NCBI GenBank assembly: GCA_039917615.1 | Contig: JBDSJD010000005.1 | Location: forward strand, 1 to 64,000 | Direction: 5' to 3' | Origin: ZC4RG30 sp039917615 | GTDB lineage: Bacteria; Pseudomonadota; Gammaproteobacteria; Steroidobacterales; Steroidobacteraceae | DNA: 64,000 nt | In this document: positions 14,799 through 24,192 of the stretch, piece after piece | How positions within the stretch are numbered: position 1 is the stretch's first letter | How the letters are laid out: every line of letters starts with the position of its first letter | Translations under genes and position numbers: made by a program | The notes under the pieces: model-generated | Databases searched by the model: none | The model's input: only the letters and a program-made list of their open reading frames with translations | Told to the model about the DNA's origin: nothing

Positions 14799-16724
14799 AT
14801 GAATTCGAAAATCAGCATGGCCGTTTCGGGATCTATCTTTCTCATCACTGCAGCACAGGCTGCCGGAGTGCCGGAGGAAGATATCCTGCTGGACGAGATA
14901 GTCATCTCCGCCTCTCGCGGACCCGAGGGCATTCCGCGCAGCATGCTGGGCGCTTCGGTATCCATCGTGGGACTCGATGACATGCACAACCGGCAGGTGC
15001 GCATTGTCTCTGATGTGTTGCGCGATATTCCCGGCGTTGCCGTGAGCCGGTCGGGAGCTGTCGGCGGCCAGACGCAGGTGCGCATTCGCGGCAGCGAGAG
15101 CAACCACACACTGGTGATGATCGACGGCGTCGAGGTTTCGGACCCGTATTACGGGGAGTTCGATTTTGGAACGCTGATTGCCGACGAGGTCGCACGGATT
15201 GAAGTGCTGCGTGGCCAGCAAAGCGCGCTGTACGGTTCGGACGCCATAGGAGGCGTCATCCTGTACACCACCCTGAGCGGCCGGGAGGCGCCCGGCGCCA
15301 GCACGCGTCTGGAAGCGGGAAGTTTCAATACCTGGGATGCCGCTGCACGATTCGGCGGCGAGTCCGGCATGCTCGACTACGCCGTAAGCGGTGGCTGGCA
15401 GAACACCGACGGCTATCCCACGGCGCGCAACGGAATGCGGGATGTGGGCGCGAGAAACATCGCGCTGAGTGGCCGCTTCGGCTGGACGTTGAGCGACAAT
15501 CTCCGCATCAAGTCGGTATTGCGTCTGAACACCACGAAAGCCGACAACAACGATCAGGATTTCGATTTCACATCGCCGACCTATGGCTTTGTGATCGACA
15601 GCGACGATTTCTACAGGAATCGTTCGCTGCTGGGCATGGTGCGCGCAGAGCTGGATTCCGCGGGTGGGCGCTGGCAGCAGGCATTTGCCGTGCAGGGTGT
15701 CGATGCGAAGCGGTCCAGCAATTCCGGGGGCGCGCGAACCGATGGTGACAAGGGCAGCCGCATGAAGGCGTCGTACGAATCGACGTTTCACCTCGGCAGC
15801 GATGCAATTGCGCAGTTGCTGACCATTGCCGCTGACTACGAAGATGAGCGCTTCCAGAACACCGGCGCGGGGATTACCACCCTGCAGGCAGAAAAGCACA
15901 GCGTCAACAACCTGGGACTGGTTGCGCAGTACAACCTCATGGCCAGCGAACGGCTGGGACTTGGCGCTTCACTGCGCAGTGACAACAACAAGCGCTTCGA
16001 CGACGCCATGACCTATCGGGTGCAGGGCAGCTACCTGTTCGACAACGGTACGCGGCTGCGTGCAGCCGCCGGCTCCGGTATCAAGAACCCGACGCCGACC
16101 GAGATCTACGGCTACGACCCCAGCACTTTCACCGGCAATCCAGCATTGAAGCCAGAGAAATCAGAGGGCTGGGAAGTGGGTGTTGACCAGTCGCTGGCAG
16201 GCGGGCAGGTGCTGCTCGGCGTGACTTACTTCGACAACGAGCTCAAAGACGAGATCTACACGATTTTCACGCCGCCCACTTACGTTGCCAGCCCCGGCAA
16301 TCGCACCACGCTGTCGAAGCAGAAGGGCGTGGAACTGACCGCGGAGGCACGCATTGCGCAGTGGCGTGTTGCTGCGGCCTATACGCATCTCAACGCCAGG
16401 GAAGCTGCGGTGAAGGAGATCCGGCGCCCGGATACTATCGCCAGCCTGAATGTGAACTGGCGCGCGCTGTCGGATCAGTTTGGCGTGAATCTCACCGTGC
16501 GTTACAACGGTGACATGCTCGACAACAATTTCACGGCGACAGGCCCGGCGCGCGTGACACTGGAATCGTTCACTTTGGTAAATCTTGGAATGGACATGCG
16601 GTTGAGCGACCGCACGAAGCTGTATGGCCGCATCGAGAACTTGCTCGATGAGAAGTACGAGGAGATTTATACGACTGCGACGCCTGGTCGCGCGGCATAC
16701 GTCGGGTTAAGCCTGAAGTTCTGA
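14799..16724 (+). CDS. btuB: BtuB-like TonB-dependent outer-membrane receptor (probable vitamin B12 uptake)
   Basis: This is a 641-residue TonB-dependent receptor. After a signal peptide (MAVSGSIFLITAAQA) comes a TonB-box-like region (DEIVISASR). The plug domain (about 40-160) has VRIRGSESNHTLVMIDGVEV and IEVLRGQQSALYGSDAIGGV, both very close to BtuB. The rest is a 22-strand barrel ending YVGLSLKF with a terminal Phe. The length fits BtuB (about 600 residues). B12 specificity is inferred from the plug motifs and from the cobalamin riboswitch 2 kb upstream on the same strand. It would import corrinoids with TonB-ExbBD encoded elsewhere. No BtuCDF genes are in the window. Confidence 0.85.
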   Translation: MNSKISMAVSGSIFLITAAQAAGVPEEDILLDEIVISASRGPEGIPRSMLGASVSIVGLDDMHNRQVRIVSDVLRDIPGVAVSRSGAVGGQTQVRIRGSESNHTLVMIDGVEVSDPYYGEFDFGTLIADEVARIEVLRGQQSALYGSDAIGGVILYTTLSGREAPGASTRLEAGSFNTWDAAARFGGESGMLDYAVSGGWQNTDGYPTARNGMRDVGARNIALSGRFGWTLSDNLRIKSVLRLNTTKADNNDQDFDFTSPTYGFVIDSDDFYRNRSLLGMVRAELDSAGGRWQQAFAVQGVDAKRSSNSGGARTDGDKGSRMKASYESTFHLGSDAIAQLLTIAADYEDERFQNTGAGITTLQAEKHSVNNLGLVAQYNLMASERLGLGASLRSDNNKRFDDAMTYRVQGSYLFDNGTRLRAAAGSGIKNPTPTEIYGYDPSTFTGNPALKPEKSEGWEVGVDQSLAGGQVLLGVTYFDNELKDEIYTIFTPPTYVASPGNRTTLSKQKGVELTAEARIAQWRVAAAYTHLNAREAAVKEIRRPDTIASLNVNWRALSDQFGVNLTVRYNGDMLDNNFTATGPARVTLESFTLVNLGMDMRLSDRTKLYGRIENLLDEKYEEIYTTATPGRAAYVGLSLKF

Positions 16725-16746
16725 CGCGCTTCGAGCGCAATGTGGG

Positions 16747-17292
16747 TCACCAGACGAGGTCGTCGGGAACCACGTAGTCTTTGTAGGGATCGTCGTCGCC
16801 CGGTGAGGCGGCAGGCTTGTTGTGGTGAATCAGGGCGCGTTCCACACGGACGCGCACCTGTTCTCCCACGGCCGCTGGTACGAAGGCATACCGGCCTTCG
16901 CAACGCACGATCGCCAGGGCCCCGCACACCAGTTGTTGGCGTAGCGCTGGGTTCACCGGCACGCGCTTTATGTTGGTGCCATCCTGGAAGTTGTAGAAAT
17001 CTTCGGTCTCGACGCGCGGCACCTGATGGGTGGCAACCAGCTGCTTGATCTCGGCGAACTTCGCCCGCCGCTCGAGTTTGTCCTGCTTGCGGCGGTTCAG
17101 TTCGGCGTCTTTCGCGGCCTTCTCGGCGGCGGCCCTCTGGGCGGCCAACTGCTGCGGCGTGGGGCCGGTATGCTTCTTGCGGCCGCGCGGGGCAACATAG
17201 TCCTTCTGGCGCTGGTCCCGCTCGGCGCGCTGCGCCTGTTGTTCGGTGACCAGGCCAGCTTTGATCAATTGATCGCGTAACGAAAGACTCAT
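16747..17292 (-). CDS. DUF2058 family protein
   Basis: This 181-residue protein of the DUF2058 (YaiL-like) family begins MSLSLRDQLIKAGLVTEQQA. A long charged coiled coil (about 20-90, KKHTGPTPQQLAAQ and AAKDAELNRRKQDKLERRAKF) leads into a folded C-terminal part with YNFQDGTNIKRVPVN and IVRCEGRYAFVPA. E. coli YaiL is reported as a nucleoprotein or polysaccharide-associated protein; the function is not settled. It is convergent with the receptor gene and divergent from the TPR gene, separated by about 60 bases. Confidence 0.88.
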   Translation of the reverse strand: MSLSLRDQLIKAGLVTEQQAQRAERDQRQKDYVAPRGRKKHTGPTPQQLAAQRAAAEKAAKDAELNRRKQDKLERRAKFAEIKQLVATHQVPRVETEDFYNFQDGTNIKRVPVNPALRQQLVCGALAIVRCEGRYAFVPAAVGEQVRVRVERALIHHNKPAASPGDDDPYKDYVVPDDLVW

Positions 17293-17353
17293 GCGGTGAT
17301 TTTAGCGGGTAACCGTGTTCGGTTACGATAGGGGCCAACCGAAGGAACTGCCC

Positions 17354-17962
17354 ATGCGTCTGAATCCCGGATTCTGTGCCTTGCTCCTGGCCCTGTTGGC
17401 GCCACTGGCCCAGGCCATTCCGGATGCCAATGGCAACCTGATCCCCCCCGACGCCCCGAATCTGGCCGACGACCCGGCAATGAGCGCGCGCCTGAATTAC
17501 AACCTGGGCTTCGAGCGTTTTGAGAAAACGCAGCAGCTGGAAGCCAAGGCAGGCGCGCCAGCGGATGTGCGACAGGGCTACACCGAAGCGCGCGAAAAGT
17601 TTCGCAAAGCAGCCGCAGCAGACCCGGGCATGAAAGAGGCCTGGAACATGGTCGGCTACACCAGCCGGCGCGTGGGCGATTACACAGAGTCGCTATCGGC
17701 TTATGAGACAGCACTCAAGCTGCAGCCGGAATATCCGGAAGCCATCGAGTATCTGGCCGAGCTGTATCTGCTGACCGGCCGTCTCGACGACGCGAAGGCG
17801 TCGTTCGCGAAACTGGTGAAGCTGTCGCCTTCGTATGCCAACGTGCTGCTGCAGGCGATGCGCGACTGGATCGCCGCGCCGGTCAGGTCTCCCGCAGCAT
17901 TCACTACCGCGCAGCGCGATGCATTCGCGAAGTGGGTCTCGGCCCAGAAGGCTGCGTCATAG
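17354..17962 (+). CDS. periplasmic TPR protein
   Basis: This 202-residue protein has a signal peptide (MRLNPGFCALLLALLAPLAQA-I) and at least two tetratricopeptide repeats (ARLNYNLGFERFEKT; AWNMVGYTSRRVGDYTESLSAYETAL, with the hallmark W/Y-G-Y-A pattern; YPEAIEYLAELYLLTGRLDDAKASF). Such repeats mediate protein contacts; the partner is unknown. The start at 17354 is preceded by CGAAGGAAC. It ends inside the 3' end of the convergent amine-oxidase gene, a 6-base overlap. Confidence 0.8.
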   Translation: MRLNPGFCALLLALLAPLAQAIPDANGNLIPPDAPNLADDPAMSARLNYNLGFERFEKTQQLEAKAGAPADVRQGYTEAREKFRKAAAADPGMKEAWNMVGYTSRRVGDYTESLSAYETALKLQPEYPEAIEYLAELYLLTGRLDDAKASFAKLVKLSPSYANVLLQAMRDWIAAPVRSPAAFTTAQRDAFAKWVSAQKAAS

Positions 17963-19174
17963 CAACTGTTCCGCCGCCGCGACGCCTGACAACCAGGCGC
18001 CATGTAGAGTGCCGTAGTAATGCGTCGAGCAGGCCTCGCCCGCAAACAGCAGCTGTGGCGTCACCGGGCGGGCGAGAATTGCACGGCAATGTGCCTTGCC
18101 TGGCAGCGCGGCGGAATAGGAGCCGCGTGCATGCGGATCCTTGCCCCAGGCGGTCGCGATATGGGCTCCGAGTTCACTGACGAATCCGGCGCCGAAGATT
18201 CCGCGCAATTCCTCGCGCGCGAATTCCACCAGCTCGCCGCGTTGTTCCAGTTCCCACGACAGGTCGCCGCCGAAGTAGGCACACAGCAGCGGCTGCTCGG
18301 CCGGATACACCTGGTAACTGCAGGTACGGGAACTGTGGTCCGTGCCGATGAAGTACCGGCTTACGCCATCGGCAAATTGCCCCGCACCAAGCTTGAAATA
18401 CACCTTGTTGACTATGCCCAACGGCAGAGCGTGGAATGTATCGGTGTACGTAACGGGCAGCTGTGGGGTGAAGCGTAGCGCACCCTGCGCCAGCACCGCA
18501 GTGGGCAGAGTGACGATGCTCGCACGGGCTTCGACGCGGCCTCTGCTGCAGTCGATGCGCAGCAGAGGCCCGGACCAGTCGATGGCCGTGACCTCGCTGC
18601 CATACTGGATCGGCAGATTTTCGGCACTTGCCGCTACTACCGCACCCAGGCCTTCCCGTACCGCCCAGTTGTGTTCCGAATCCGCGTAGCGCGCCAGATC
18701 GAGCGTGGAAACCTGGCGGCTTTCCGCGCCCACCGCCCAAGTCATGATTGCATCGAAGCGCGTCCGGTAGCCCTCGCGGGGCAGGATGTCGCTGAGCGGG
18801 ATGTCGCGGGCGGCGGCGGCAGTTGCTTCGATCAATTCGTTGTAGTGCAAATAGCTCGCCTGCGCCGCCGCGCGTTCTGCGGTGCTGGGCTCGCGCGCGC
18901 CGATGCCCGTCGCGGCGCCCCAGCCCGGTTCGCGGCGAATCACGGCAAATCCAGTTTCATCGGCCAGCCGCGTCCAGGCGTTTTCTGCGGCGAAATGCAG
19001 CCAGGCGGCGCCCATGTCGGCTGGCACCCCGAGCGACAGGCTGGTGAAGGCCCGGCCACCGACACGGTTGCGTGCCTCAAGCACCAATACCTGCTGGCCA
19101 GCCGCCATAAGACGGCGCGCGGCCGCAATGCCGGCCGCGCCGGCGCCGACGATGACTGTGTCGAAGCTGTTCAT
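17957..19174 (-). CDS. FAD-dependent amine oxidase (monoamine oxidase-like)
   Basis: This is a 405-residue flavoprotein. The FAD-binding dinucleotide fold starts at once (TVIVGAGAAGIAAARRL), followed by VLEARNRVGGRA, the second conserved motif of the flavin amine oxidase family. The C-terminal FAD segment LLFAGEACSTHYYGTLHGAW is also typical. The start is taken at MNSFDTVIVG (19174), because upstream sequence in frame belongs to the divergent carbonic anhydrase region. Substrates are probably amines or polyamines. No export signal is visible. Confidence 0.88.
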   Translation of the reverse strand: MNSFDTVIVGAGAAGIAAARRLMAAGQQVLVLEARNRVGGRAFTSLSLGVPADMGAAWLHFAAENAWTRLADETGFAVIRREPGWGAATGIGAREPSTAERAAAQASYLHYNELIEATAAAARDIPLSDILPREGYRTRFDAIMTWAVGAESRQVSTLDLARYADSEHNWAVREGLGAVVAASAENLPIQYGSEVTAIDWSGPLLRIDCSRGRVEARASIVTLPTAVLAQGALRFTPQLPVTYTDTFHALPLGIVNKVYFKLGAGQFADGVSRYFIGTDHSSRTCSYQVYPAEQPLLCAYFGGDLSWELEQRGELVEFAREELRGIFGAGFVSELGAHIATAWGKDPHARGSYSAALPGKAHCRAILARPVTPQLLFAGEACSTHYYGTLHGAWLSGVAAAEQLL

Positions 19175-19231
19175 GCGCGGCCATTCTAGCTGGCAGTCCA
19201 TAGTCGGTCGGCGCTTGCTAACATGCACGCC

Positions 19232-19897
19232 ATGAAACGACTCGAGCAGCTGTTGAACAACAACCGGCTGTGGGCCGACAAGGTCACGCACCAGGATCCT
19301 GATTACTTCAAGCGACTGGTTGCGCAGCAGAGTCCGCGATACCTGTGGATCGGCTGCGCCGACAGTCGCGTGCCGGCCAACGAAATCGTGGATCTGGCAC
19401 CAGGTGAATTGTTCGTGCACCGCAATGTGGCGAATCTCGTGGTGCACTCCGACCTGAACTGCCTGTCGGTGATTCAGTACGCCGTGGATGTACTGAAGGT
19501 GCAGGACATCATTGTCACCGGGCACTACGGCTGCGGCGGCATTGCCGCCGCAATGGGTTCGGCATCGATGGGGCTGATCGACAATTGGCTACGGCATGTG
19601 CAGGACATCCGTGACCGACATCCCGAGCTGCTCGCCAGTGGTGGCCCCGAGGCGGTGGACCGCCTGTGCGAACTCAATGTGCTGGAGCAGGCGCTGAATG
19701 TCTGCCGCACTACGGTGGTGAAGGATGCCTGGAACCGCGGGCAGTCCGTCGCGGTGCATGGGCTGATCTATTCAGTGGCGGATGGCCTGCTGCGCGATTT
19801 GAGCTTCTGCGCAAGCGCCAGCTCGGACAGCACGGCGGTGTTCGATACTTCCGTGGCGCGGCTGGCGCTCAATGCGCGGGCGTATCCACAGCAGTAG
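19232..19897 (+). CDS. can: beta-class carbonic anhydrase
   Basis: This 221-residue enzyme interconverts CO2 and bicarbonate. The zinc site is visible as CADSR (Cys and the Asp-Arg dyad) and HYGCGG (His and second Cys). The conserved NEIVDLAPGELFVHRNVANLV matches E. coli Can. The start is MKRLEQLLNNN at 19232; an alternative ATG lies three codons upstream. It is a housekeeping enzyme, supplying bicarbonate to carboxylases under low CO2. Its 3' end overlaps that of the convergent RND gene by 29 bases. Confidence 0.95.
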   Translation: MKRLEQLLNNNRLWADKVTHQDPDYFKRLVAQQSPRYLWIGCADSRVPANEIVDLAPGELFVHRNVANLVVHSDLNCLSVIQYAVDVLKVQDIIVTGHYGCGGIAAAMGSASMGLIDNWLRHVQDIRDRHPELLASGGPEAVDRLCELNVLEQALNVCRTTVVKDAWNRGQSVAVHGLIYSVADGLLRDLSFCASASSDSTAVFDTSVARLALNARAYPQQ

Positions 19898-22800
19898 CCG
19901 GCTTGGCTGAGCGCCCAAACAGGCGCTTGATCGCGTGCTCGAAATCGTCCATCAGCGTGTAGATCACCGGCACCACGAACAGCGACAGTGCGGTTGACGC
20001 CAGCAGTCCACCGATCACCGCGGCGCCCATGGGGGCGCGGAAACTTGAATCCCCGTGCAGGCCGATGGTGATCGGAATCATGCCGGCCACCATGGCGATG
20101 GTGGTCATCAGGATCGGCCGCGCACGCTTGCTGCAGGCATCCAGAATCGCCTGGTGTCGCGACAGGCCATGTTCGCGCCGCGCCATCACGATGTACTCGA
20201 CCAGCAGGATCGAATTCTTCGTGACGATACCCATCAGCGTGAGCAGGCCGATCAGCGATGGCAGCGACAGGTCCATATTCAGAAACCACAGCATCACGAT
20301 GGCGCCACCGGCAGAGGGCGGCAGGGCTGACAGGATGGTGATCGGCTGCAACATGTCGTGGAACAACAGCACCAGCAGCGCGTAAATGCAGAAGATGCCG
20401 ATCACCATGGCGAGCGCGAAGCCGCTGAAGACATTGCGCATGATCTCGGCTTCGCCGGATTCCACCGGCCGGATGCCCGGCGGAAGATTTTTCATCGACG
20501 GCAGCTCGTTGACGGTCTTCACGGCCTGGCCCAGTGGCATCACGCCGCGGTCGGCGGAGATCGTGATGTTGCGGCTGCGGTTGTAACGGGTGATCTGCGA
20601 CGGCCCGGCGCCGAGACTCACATCCGCCACGTTCATCAGCGGCACTGGACCGAAACGAGAGGGCACCTGCAGCAGCTTGATCTGCTCTATGTTCTTGCGC
20701 GCGTTGTCGTTCAGGCGCACGCGGATCGGAATCTGCCGGTCGGGCAGGTTGAGTTTGGACAGGTTGTTGGTTACGTCGCCGCTGGTAGCTATGCGCGTGG
20801 CCTGGCTGATGGCGGACGTCGTCACGCCGAGCTCGGCGGCGCGATCCGCGCGCGGGCGGATGGTCAGTTCCGGCTGCAGCAGGCTGGCGCTGGTGGTCAC
20901 GTTGCTGAGGCCTGGAACCGTGCGTATTTCGCGCTCGATATTCATTGCCGCGCTGGCGAGCGTGGCCGAGTCGTCGCCGGTCAGCTCGATCTGCAGCGGC
21001 CCGTTGCCCGGATTGCCGCCACCACCGCCGCCGCCTCCGATACGAACGCCGGGGATGGCGCGTAGATCCTTGATCATCCTCTGCTGCAGCTGCTGCTGCG
21101 TCAGGATGCGCTGCTTGCTGCCCACCAGTGTGACGAAGGTACTCGCGTTGCGCGGACTCACCGTGATGTTGACGTGGATTACTTCCTTGTACTGGCTCAC
21201 GATGGCACGGATCTTTTCGGCGACTTCGCGGGAATTTTCCATGGTCGAGCCCGGCGGCAGGCTCACGTTCAGGCTCACGGAGCCGAAATCCTCGGCGGGT
21301 TGGAAGCCGGTGGGCAGGGTGGTGGCCAGCCAGCCAGCGCCGACCATCAACGCCGTCGACGCGGCAATGGTAATGACCCGGTGCCGCAGCGCCGACTGCA
21401 CACTGGCCAAGTACCAATTCTTGAACCGGCCCGGCTGCTCCACGTGGGTATCCGGACGCATCAGGCGCGAAGCCATCATGGGTGTCAGTGCGCGTGCTAC
21501 AAGCAGCGAGAACAGCACTGCCACGGTGGCGGTGAAGCCGAAGGGTTTGAAGAATTCGCCCGGAATGCCGTCCATGAAGGCGACGGGAATGAACACCGCG
21601 CACAGCGTCAGCGAAGTGGCGACCACTGCAAGACCGATCTCGATTGCCGCGTCGGTCGCCGCCTGCAGTGGCGGCTTGCCCATGCGCAGATGGCGCACGT
21701 TGTTCTCGACTTCGACGATGGCATCATCGACCAGCATGCCGACCACCAGCGACAGCGCCAGCATGGTCAGCGTGTTCATCGAGAAGCCGAAAATGTGCAG
21801 CGCCCAGAAGGTCGGAATGATCGACAGCGGCAACGCCGCCGCGGAGATCAGCGTGGCGCGAATGTCCCGCAGGAAGAACCACACTACAATGATCGCAAGG
21901 ATGGCGCCCTCGACCAGCATGATCATCGAACCATGGAAACTCTTGCGGGTTTCCTGGTCGGCGACCGCGTTGATTTCCGTGATGCGGATGGCTGGATATT
22001 TTTCCTGCAGTTTCTTCACGGCGACGCGTGTGCCATCCGCCACCTTCAGCGCGCCTTCCCCCCAGGCACGCATGACTGCGAAGCCGATTACCGGTTTGCC
22101 ATCGAGACGCACTTCCTGGCGGACTTCGGCGGCCTGATCGCGCACGTTGGCAATGGAATCGAGGCGAATATTGCGACCGTCGCCCAGAGTGACCGGCATG
22201 GCGGCCAGTTCCTGCACACTGCCGATGGTGCCCAGCGTTCGCACGCTCTGCTCTTGCGAGCCAATTCGCGTTTCACCACCCGGCAGTTCCACCTGTGTGC
22301 GCCCGAGCTGGCTGGAAATCTCGCCGGCGGTCACGCCGAGCGCAGCCATGCGATCCGGATCCAGATCCACCCGCACTTCACGCGACACGCCGCCGATGCG
22401 GCTGACCGAACCCACGCCATCGACGCCGCTGATGTCGCGAATCACGTTCAGGTCGACGAACCAGGACAGTTCGGTGTCGGTCATGCTGTCTGAAGCTACG
22501 GCAAAGGTGAGCACCGCGATGCCGGCCGTGGTGCGCCGTGAGATGAATGGCTCGGTGGCGTCGATCGGCAGATCTTGACGGATGCGGTTGACGGCGTCGC
22601 GCACGTCGTCCATGGCCTGCGAAAGATCCGAGCCGAACTGGAATTCGATGAGTGTCTGCGACGAGCCGGTGGTGACAGTGGAGTTGATGTTCTCGATGCC
22701 GACGATGGAGGAGATGGCATCCTCCACCTTGCGCGTGACCTCGGTTTCCATCTGCGAGGGCGGCACGCCGGCATAACCCACGCTTACGGTGATGACCGGG

Positions 22801-22925
22801 AACGAGATGTCAGGCTGGTTCTGCACTGCGAGCTTGGGGAAGCTCAGCAGTCCGCCGACCACCAGCGTGATAAACATCATGATCACCGGAACCGGATTCC
22901 GGATCGACCACGTTACAAAGTTCAC
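19869..22925 (-). CDS. RND-family (HAE1) multidrug efflux pump, inner-membrane component
   Basis: This 1018-residue proton-driven exporter has the usual 12-helix, two-repeat layout. Helix 1 is at FVTWSIRNPVPVIMMFITLV. The proton-relay aspartates lie in LVVGMLVDDAIVEVEN (helix 4). Conserved late segments are GGAIVMLWFLNMDLSLPSLIG and GIVTKNSILLVEY. A run of eight glycines in the second periplasmic domain (VRIGGGGGGGGNPG) is a local oddity. It works with the adaptor encoded 43 bases upstream in the same operon. No outer-membrane channel gene is nearby, so a shared TolC-like protein is expected. Divergent MarR control is likely. Confidence 0.93.
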   Translation of the reverse strand: MNFVTWSIRNPVPVIMMFITLVVGGLLSFPKLAVQNQPDISFPVITVSVGYAGVPPSQMETEVTRKVEDAISSIVGIENINSTVTTGSSQTLIEFQFGSDLSQAMDDVRDAVNRIRQDLPIDATEPFISRRTTAGIAVLTFAVASDSMTDTELSWFVDLNVIRDISGVDGVGSVSRIGGVSREVRVDLDPDRMAALGVTAGEISSQLGRTQVELPGGETRIGSQEQSVRTLGTIGSVQELAAMPVTLGDGRNIRLDSIANVRDQAAEVRQEVRLDGKPVIGFAVMRAWGEGALKVADGTRVAVKKLQEKYPAIRITEINAVADQETRKSFHGSMIMLVEGAILAIIVVWFFLRDIRATLISAAALPLSIIPTFWALHIFGFSMNTLTMLALSLVVGMLVDDAIVEVENNVRHLRMGKPPLQAATDAAIEIGLAVVATSLTLCAVFIPVAFMDGIPGEFFKPFGFTATVAVLFSLLVARALTPMMASRLMRPDTHVEQPGRFKNWYLASVQSALRHRVITIAASTALMVGAGWLATTLPTGFQPAEDFGSVSLNVSLPPGSTMENSREVAEKIRAIVSQYKEVIHVNITVSPRNASTFVTLVGSKQRILTQQQLQQRMIKDLRAIPGVRIGGGGGGGGNPGNGPLQIELTGDDSATLASAAMNIEREIRTVPGLSNVTTSASLLQPELTIRPRADRAAELGVTTSAISQATRIATSGDVTNNLSKLNLPDRQIPIRVRLNDNARKNIEQIKLLQVPSRFGPVPLMNVADVSLGAGPSQITRYNRSRNITISADRGVMPLGQAVKTVNELPSMKNLPPGIRPVESGEAEIMRNVFSGFALAMVIGIFCIYALLVLLFHDMLQPITILSALPPSAGGAIVMLWFLNMDLSLPSLIGLLTLMGIVTKNSILLVEYIVMARREHGLSRHQAILDACSKRARPILMTTIAMVAGMIPITIGLHGDSSFRAPMGAAVIGGLLASTALSLFVVPVIYTLMDDFEHAIKRLFGRSAKPATAVDTPAH

Positions 22926-22968
22926 GATGCCTCTCCAGTTGCGGGATCAAGCGGCGAAACAACGAAGT

Positions 22969-24108
22969 TCATGGCGTTGCCGCGGCGGAGTTGCTGACGA
23001 GCACGGTGTCGCCATCCTTCAGGAAGCCCGCGCCCTTGACCGCGATCACATCGCCGGCAGCCACGCCGCTGGCAACTTCCATCGAGTCACCATGCATGCC
23101 GGCCTGCTGCACCAGGCGACGCTCAACAGTGTTGCCGCCCTTCACCACGAATACATAGCTGTAGCCGTCCTGCATCACGACGCTGGTCACCGGCACCAGC
23201 AGCGCCGGACCCGAGCCTGCCTCGATGGCGCCGCGCGCAAACATGCCGGGGCGTGCGCCGCCGCCGGTGATATCCACGTAGGCGATGCCGGTGCGGTTGG
23301 TGGTCTGCACGGTGGGCGCCACCGCGCGCACCTTGCCATTGAGTGTGCTGCCGTCAACCGCTGTGACCTGCACCTTCTGGCCTGCCTTGATGCGCGACAA
23401 CTGCGATTCGGGCACTTCGGCACGCCATTCCACGCGGTCCTGCCGCAGCAGTCGCAGCATCTCCTGGCCGGCCTGCGCGATCTGGCCCACGCTGACCGTG
23501 CGCGAGGTGATCGTGCCGCTGTCGGATGCGCTGACCGTGGCGTAGCCCACGCGCAGCTCGGCTGTGTGCAGATCCACGCGCGCGGTATCCACGCGCGCAT
23601 GCGCGGCAACCTGATCGGCCTTCAGCCGGTCTAGGTCGGCAGCCGACAACGCACCAGAAGTGGCGATCTGCTCGCCACGACGCAACGCGGCGGCAGCGTT
23701 CACTTCGGTCGCTTCGGCGCTGCGCAGCGCGGCCTGGCGTGACGCAAGATCAGCCTGCAACATATCGCCTGACAGTTGCACCAGCGGCTGGCCTTTCTGT
23801 ACGCGCGTGCCGACATCCACCAGCACGGCGGCAACCCGATAACCCCCGACCTCCGCGGCGACAATCACTTCCTGCCACGAAAAGATGGAGCCGGTAGCCG
23901 GCACGGTGCGCACAATCTGTTCGCTGCGAACCGGGGTGGTGGTGATGGTCATGGAAGCAGCCCGGGTGGCTGCAGGTGCACCGGCTTTTGCAGCCGCTGC
24001 AGGTGCGCCGCGATTGCAGGCCGGGAGTAGCGCGGCGGCAAGGAGGCAGAGAATGAGAATTTTCCCGGACACTTGAGGTCTCAGGAAGGGCGTCGGGTCC
24101 TGGCGCAT
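22969..24108 (-). CDS. RND efflux periplasmic adaptor (membrane-fusion protein)
   Basis: This 379-residue lipoprotein adaptor links the inner-membrane pump to an outer-membrane channel. Lipobox LPAC is near residue 31 (ILILCLLAAALLPACNRG). The HlyD/biotinyl-like halves are EVIVAAEVGGYRVAAVLVDVG and the strand pair around GTITSRTVSVGQIAQAG, flanking an alpha-helical hairpin (ASRQAALRSAEATEVNAAAA). The beta-barrel domain follows. The start at 24108 has GGAAG 6 bases upstream. It is the first gene of the pump operon, divergent from the marR-like gene. Confidence 0.92.
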   Translation of the reverse strand: MRQDPTPFLRPQVSGKILILCLLAAALLPACNRGAPAAAAKAGAPAATRAASMTITTTPVRSEQIVRTVPATGSIFSWQEVIVAAEVGGYRVAAVLVDVGTRVQKGQPLVQLSGDMLQADLASRQAALRSAEATEVNAAAALRRGEQIATSGALSAADLDRLKADQVAAHARVDTARVDLHTAELRVGYATVSASDSGTITSRTVSVGQIAQAGQEMLRLLRQDRVEWRAEVPESQLSRIKAGQKVQVTAVDGSTLNGKVRAVAPTVQTTNRTGIAYVDITGGGARPGMFARGAIEAGSGPALLVPVTSVVMQDGYSYVFVVKGGNTVERRLVQQAGMHGDSMEVASGVAAGDVIAVKGAGFLKDGDTVLVSNSAAATP

Positions 24109-24128
24109 CGGTCACTTCCGCTTGTGGG

Positions 24129-24149
24129 ATATCAGGTCACTGATATAAT
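24129..24149. promoter_or_regulatory. MarR-type operator overlapping a -10 element
   Basis: ATATCAG-GTCA-CTGATAT (24129-24146) is a perfect 7-bp-arm inverted repeat in the gap between the pump operon and the MarR gene. A perfect -10 TATAAT (24144-24149) overlaps its right arm, and a half-site ATATCAG follows at 24149-24155. This is the expected architecture for autorepression by a MarR dimer. That the downstream MarR protein binds here is inferred. Confidence 0.7.
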
Positions 24150-24192
24150 ATCAGGCACCTTATTTTTCGCAAGCCAGTTGAATCTTCAAAAA

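Noticed and set aside
19768..21603. 611-codon minus-strand frame in the RND region
   Set aside because: It lies on the same strand as the RND pump gene but in another frame; its Arg/His-rich composition and lack of motifs mark it as a shadow.
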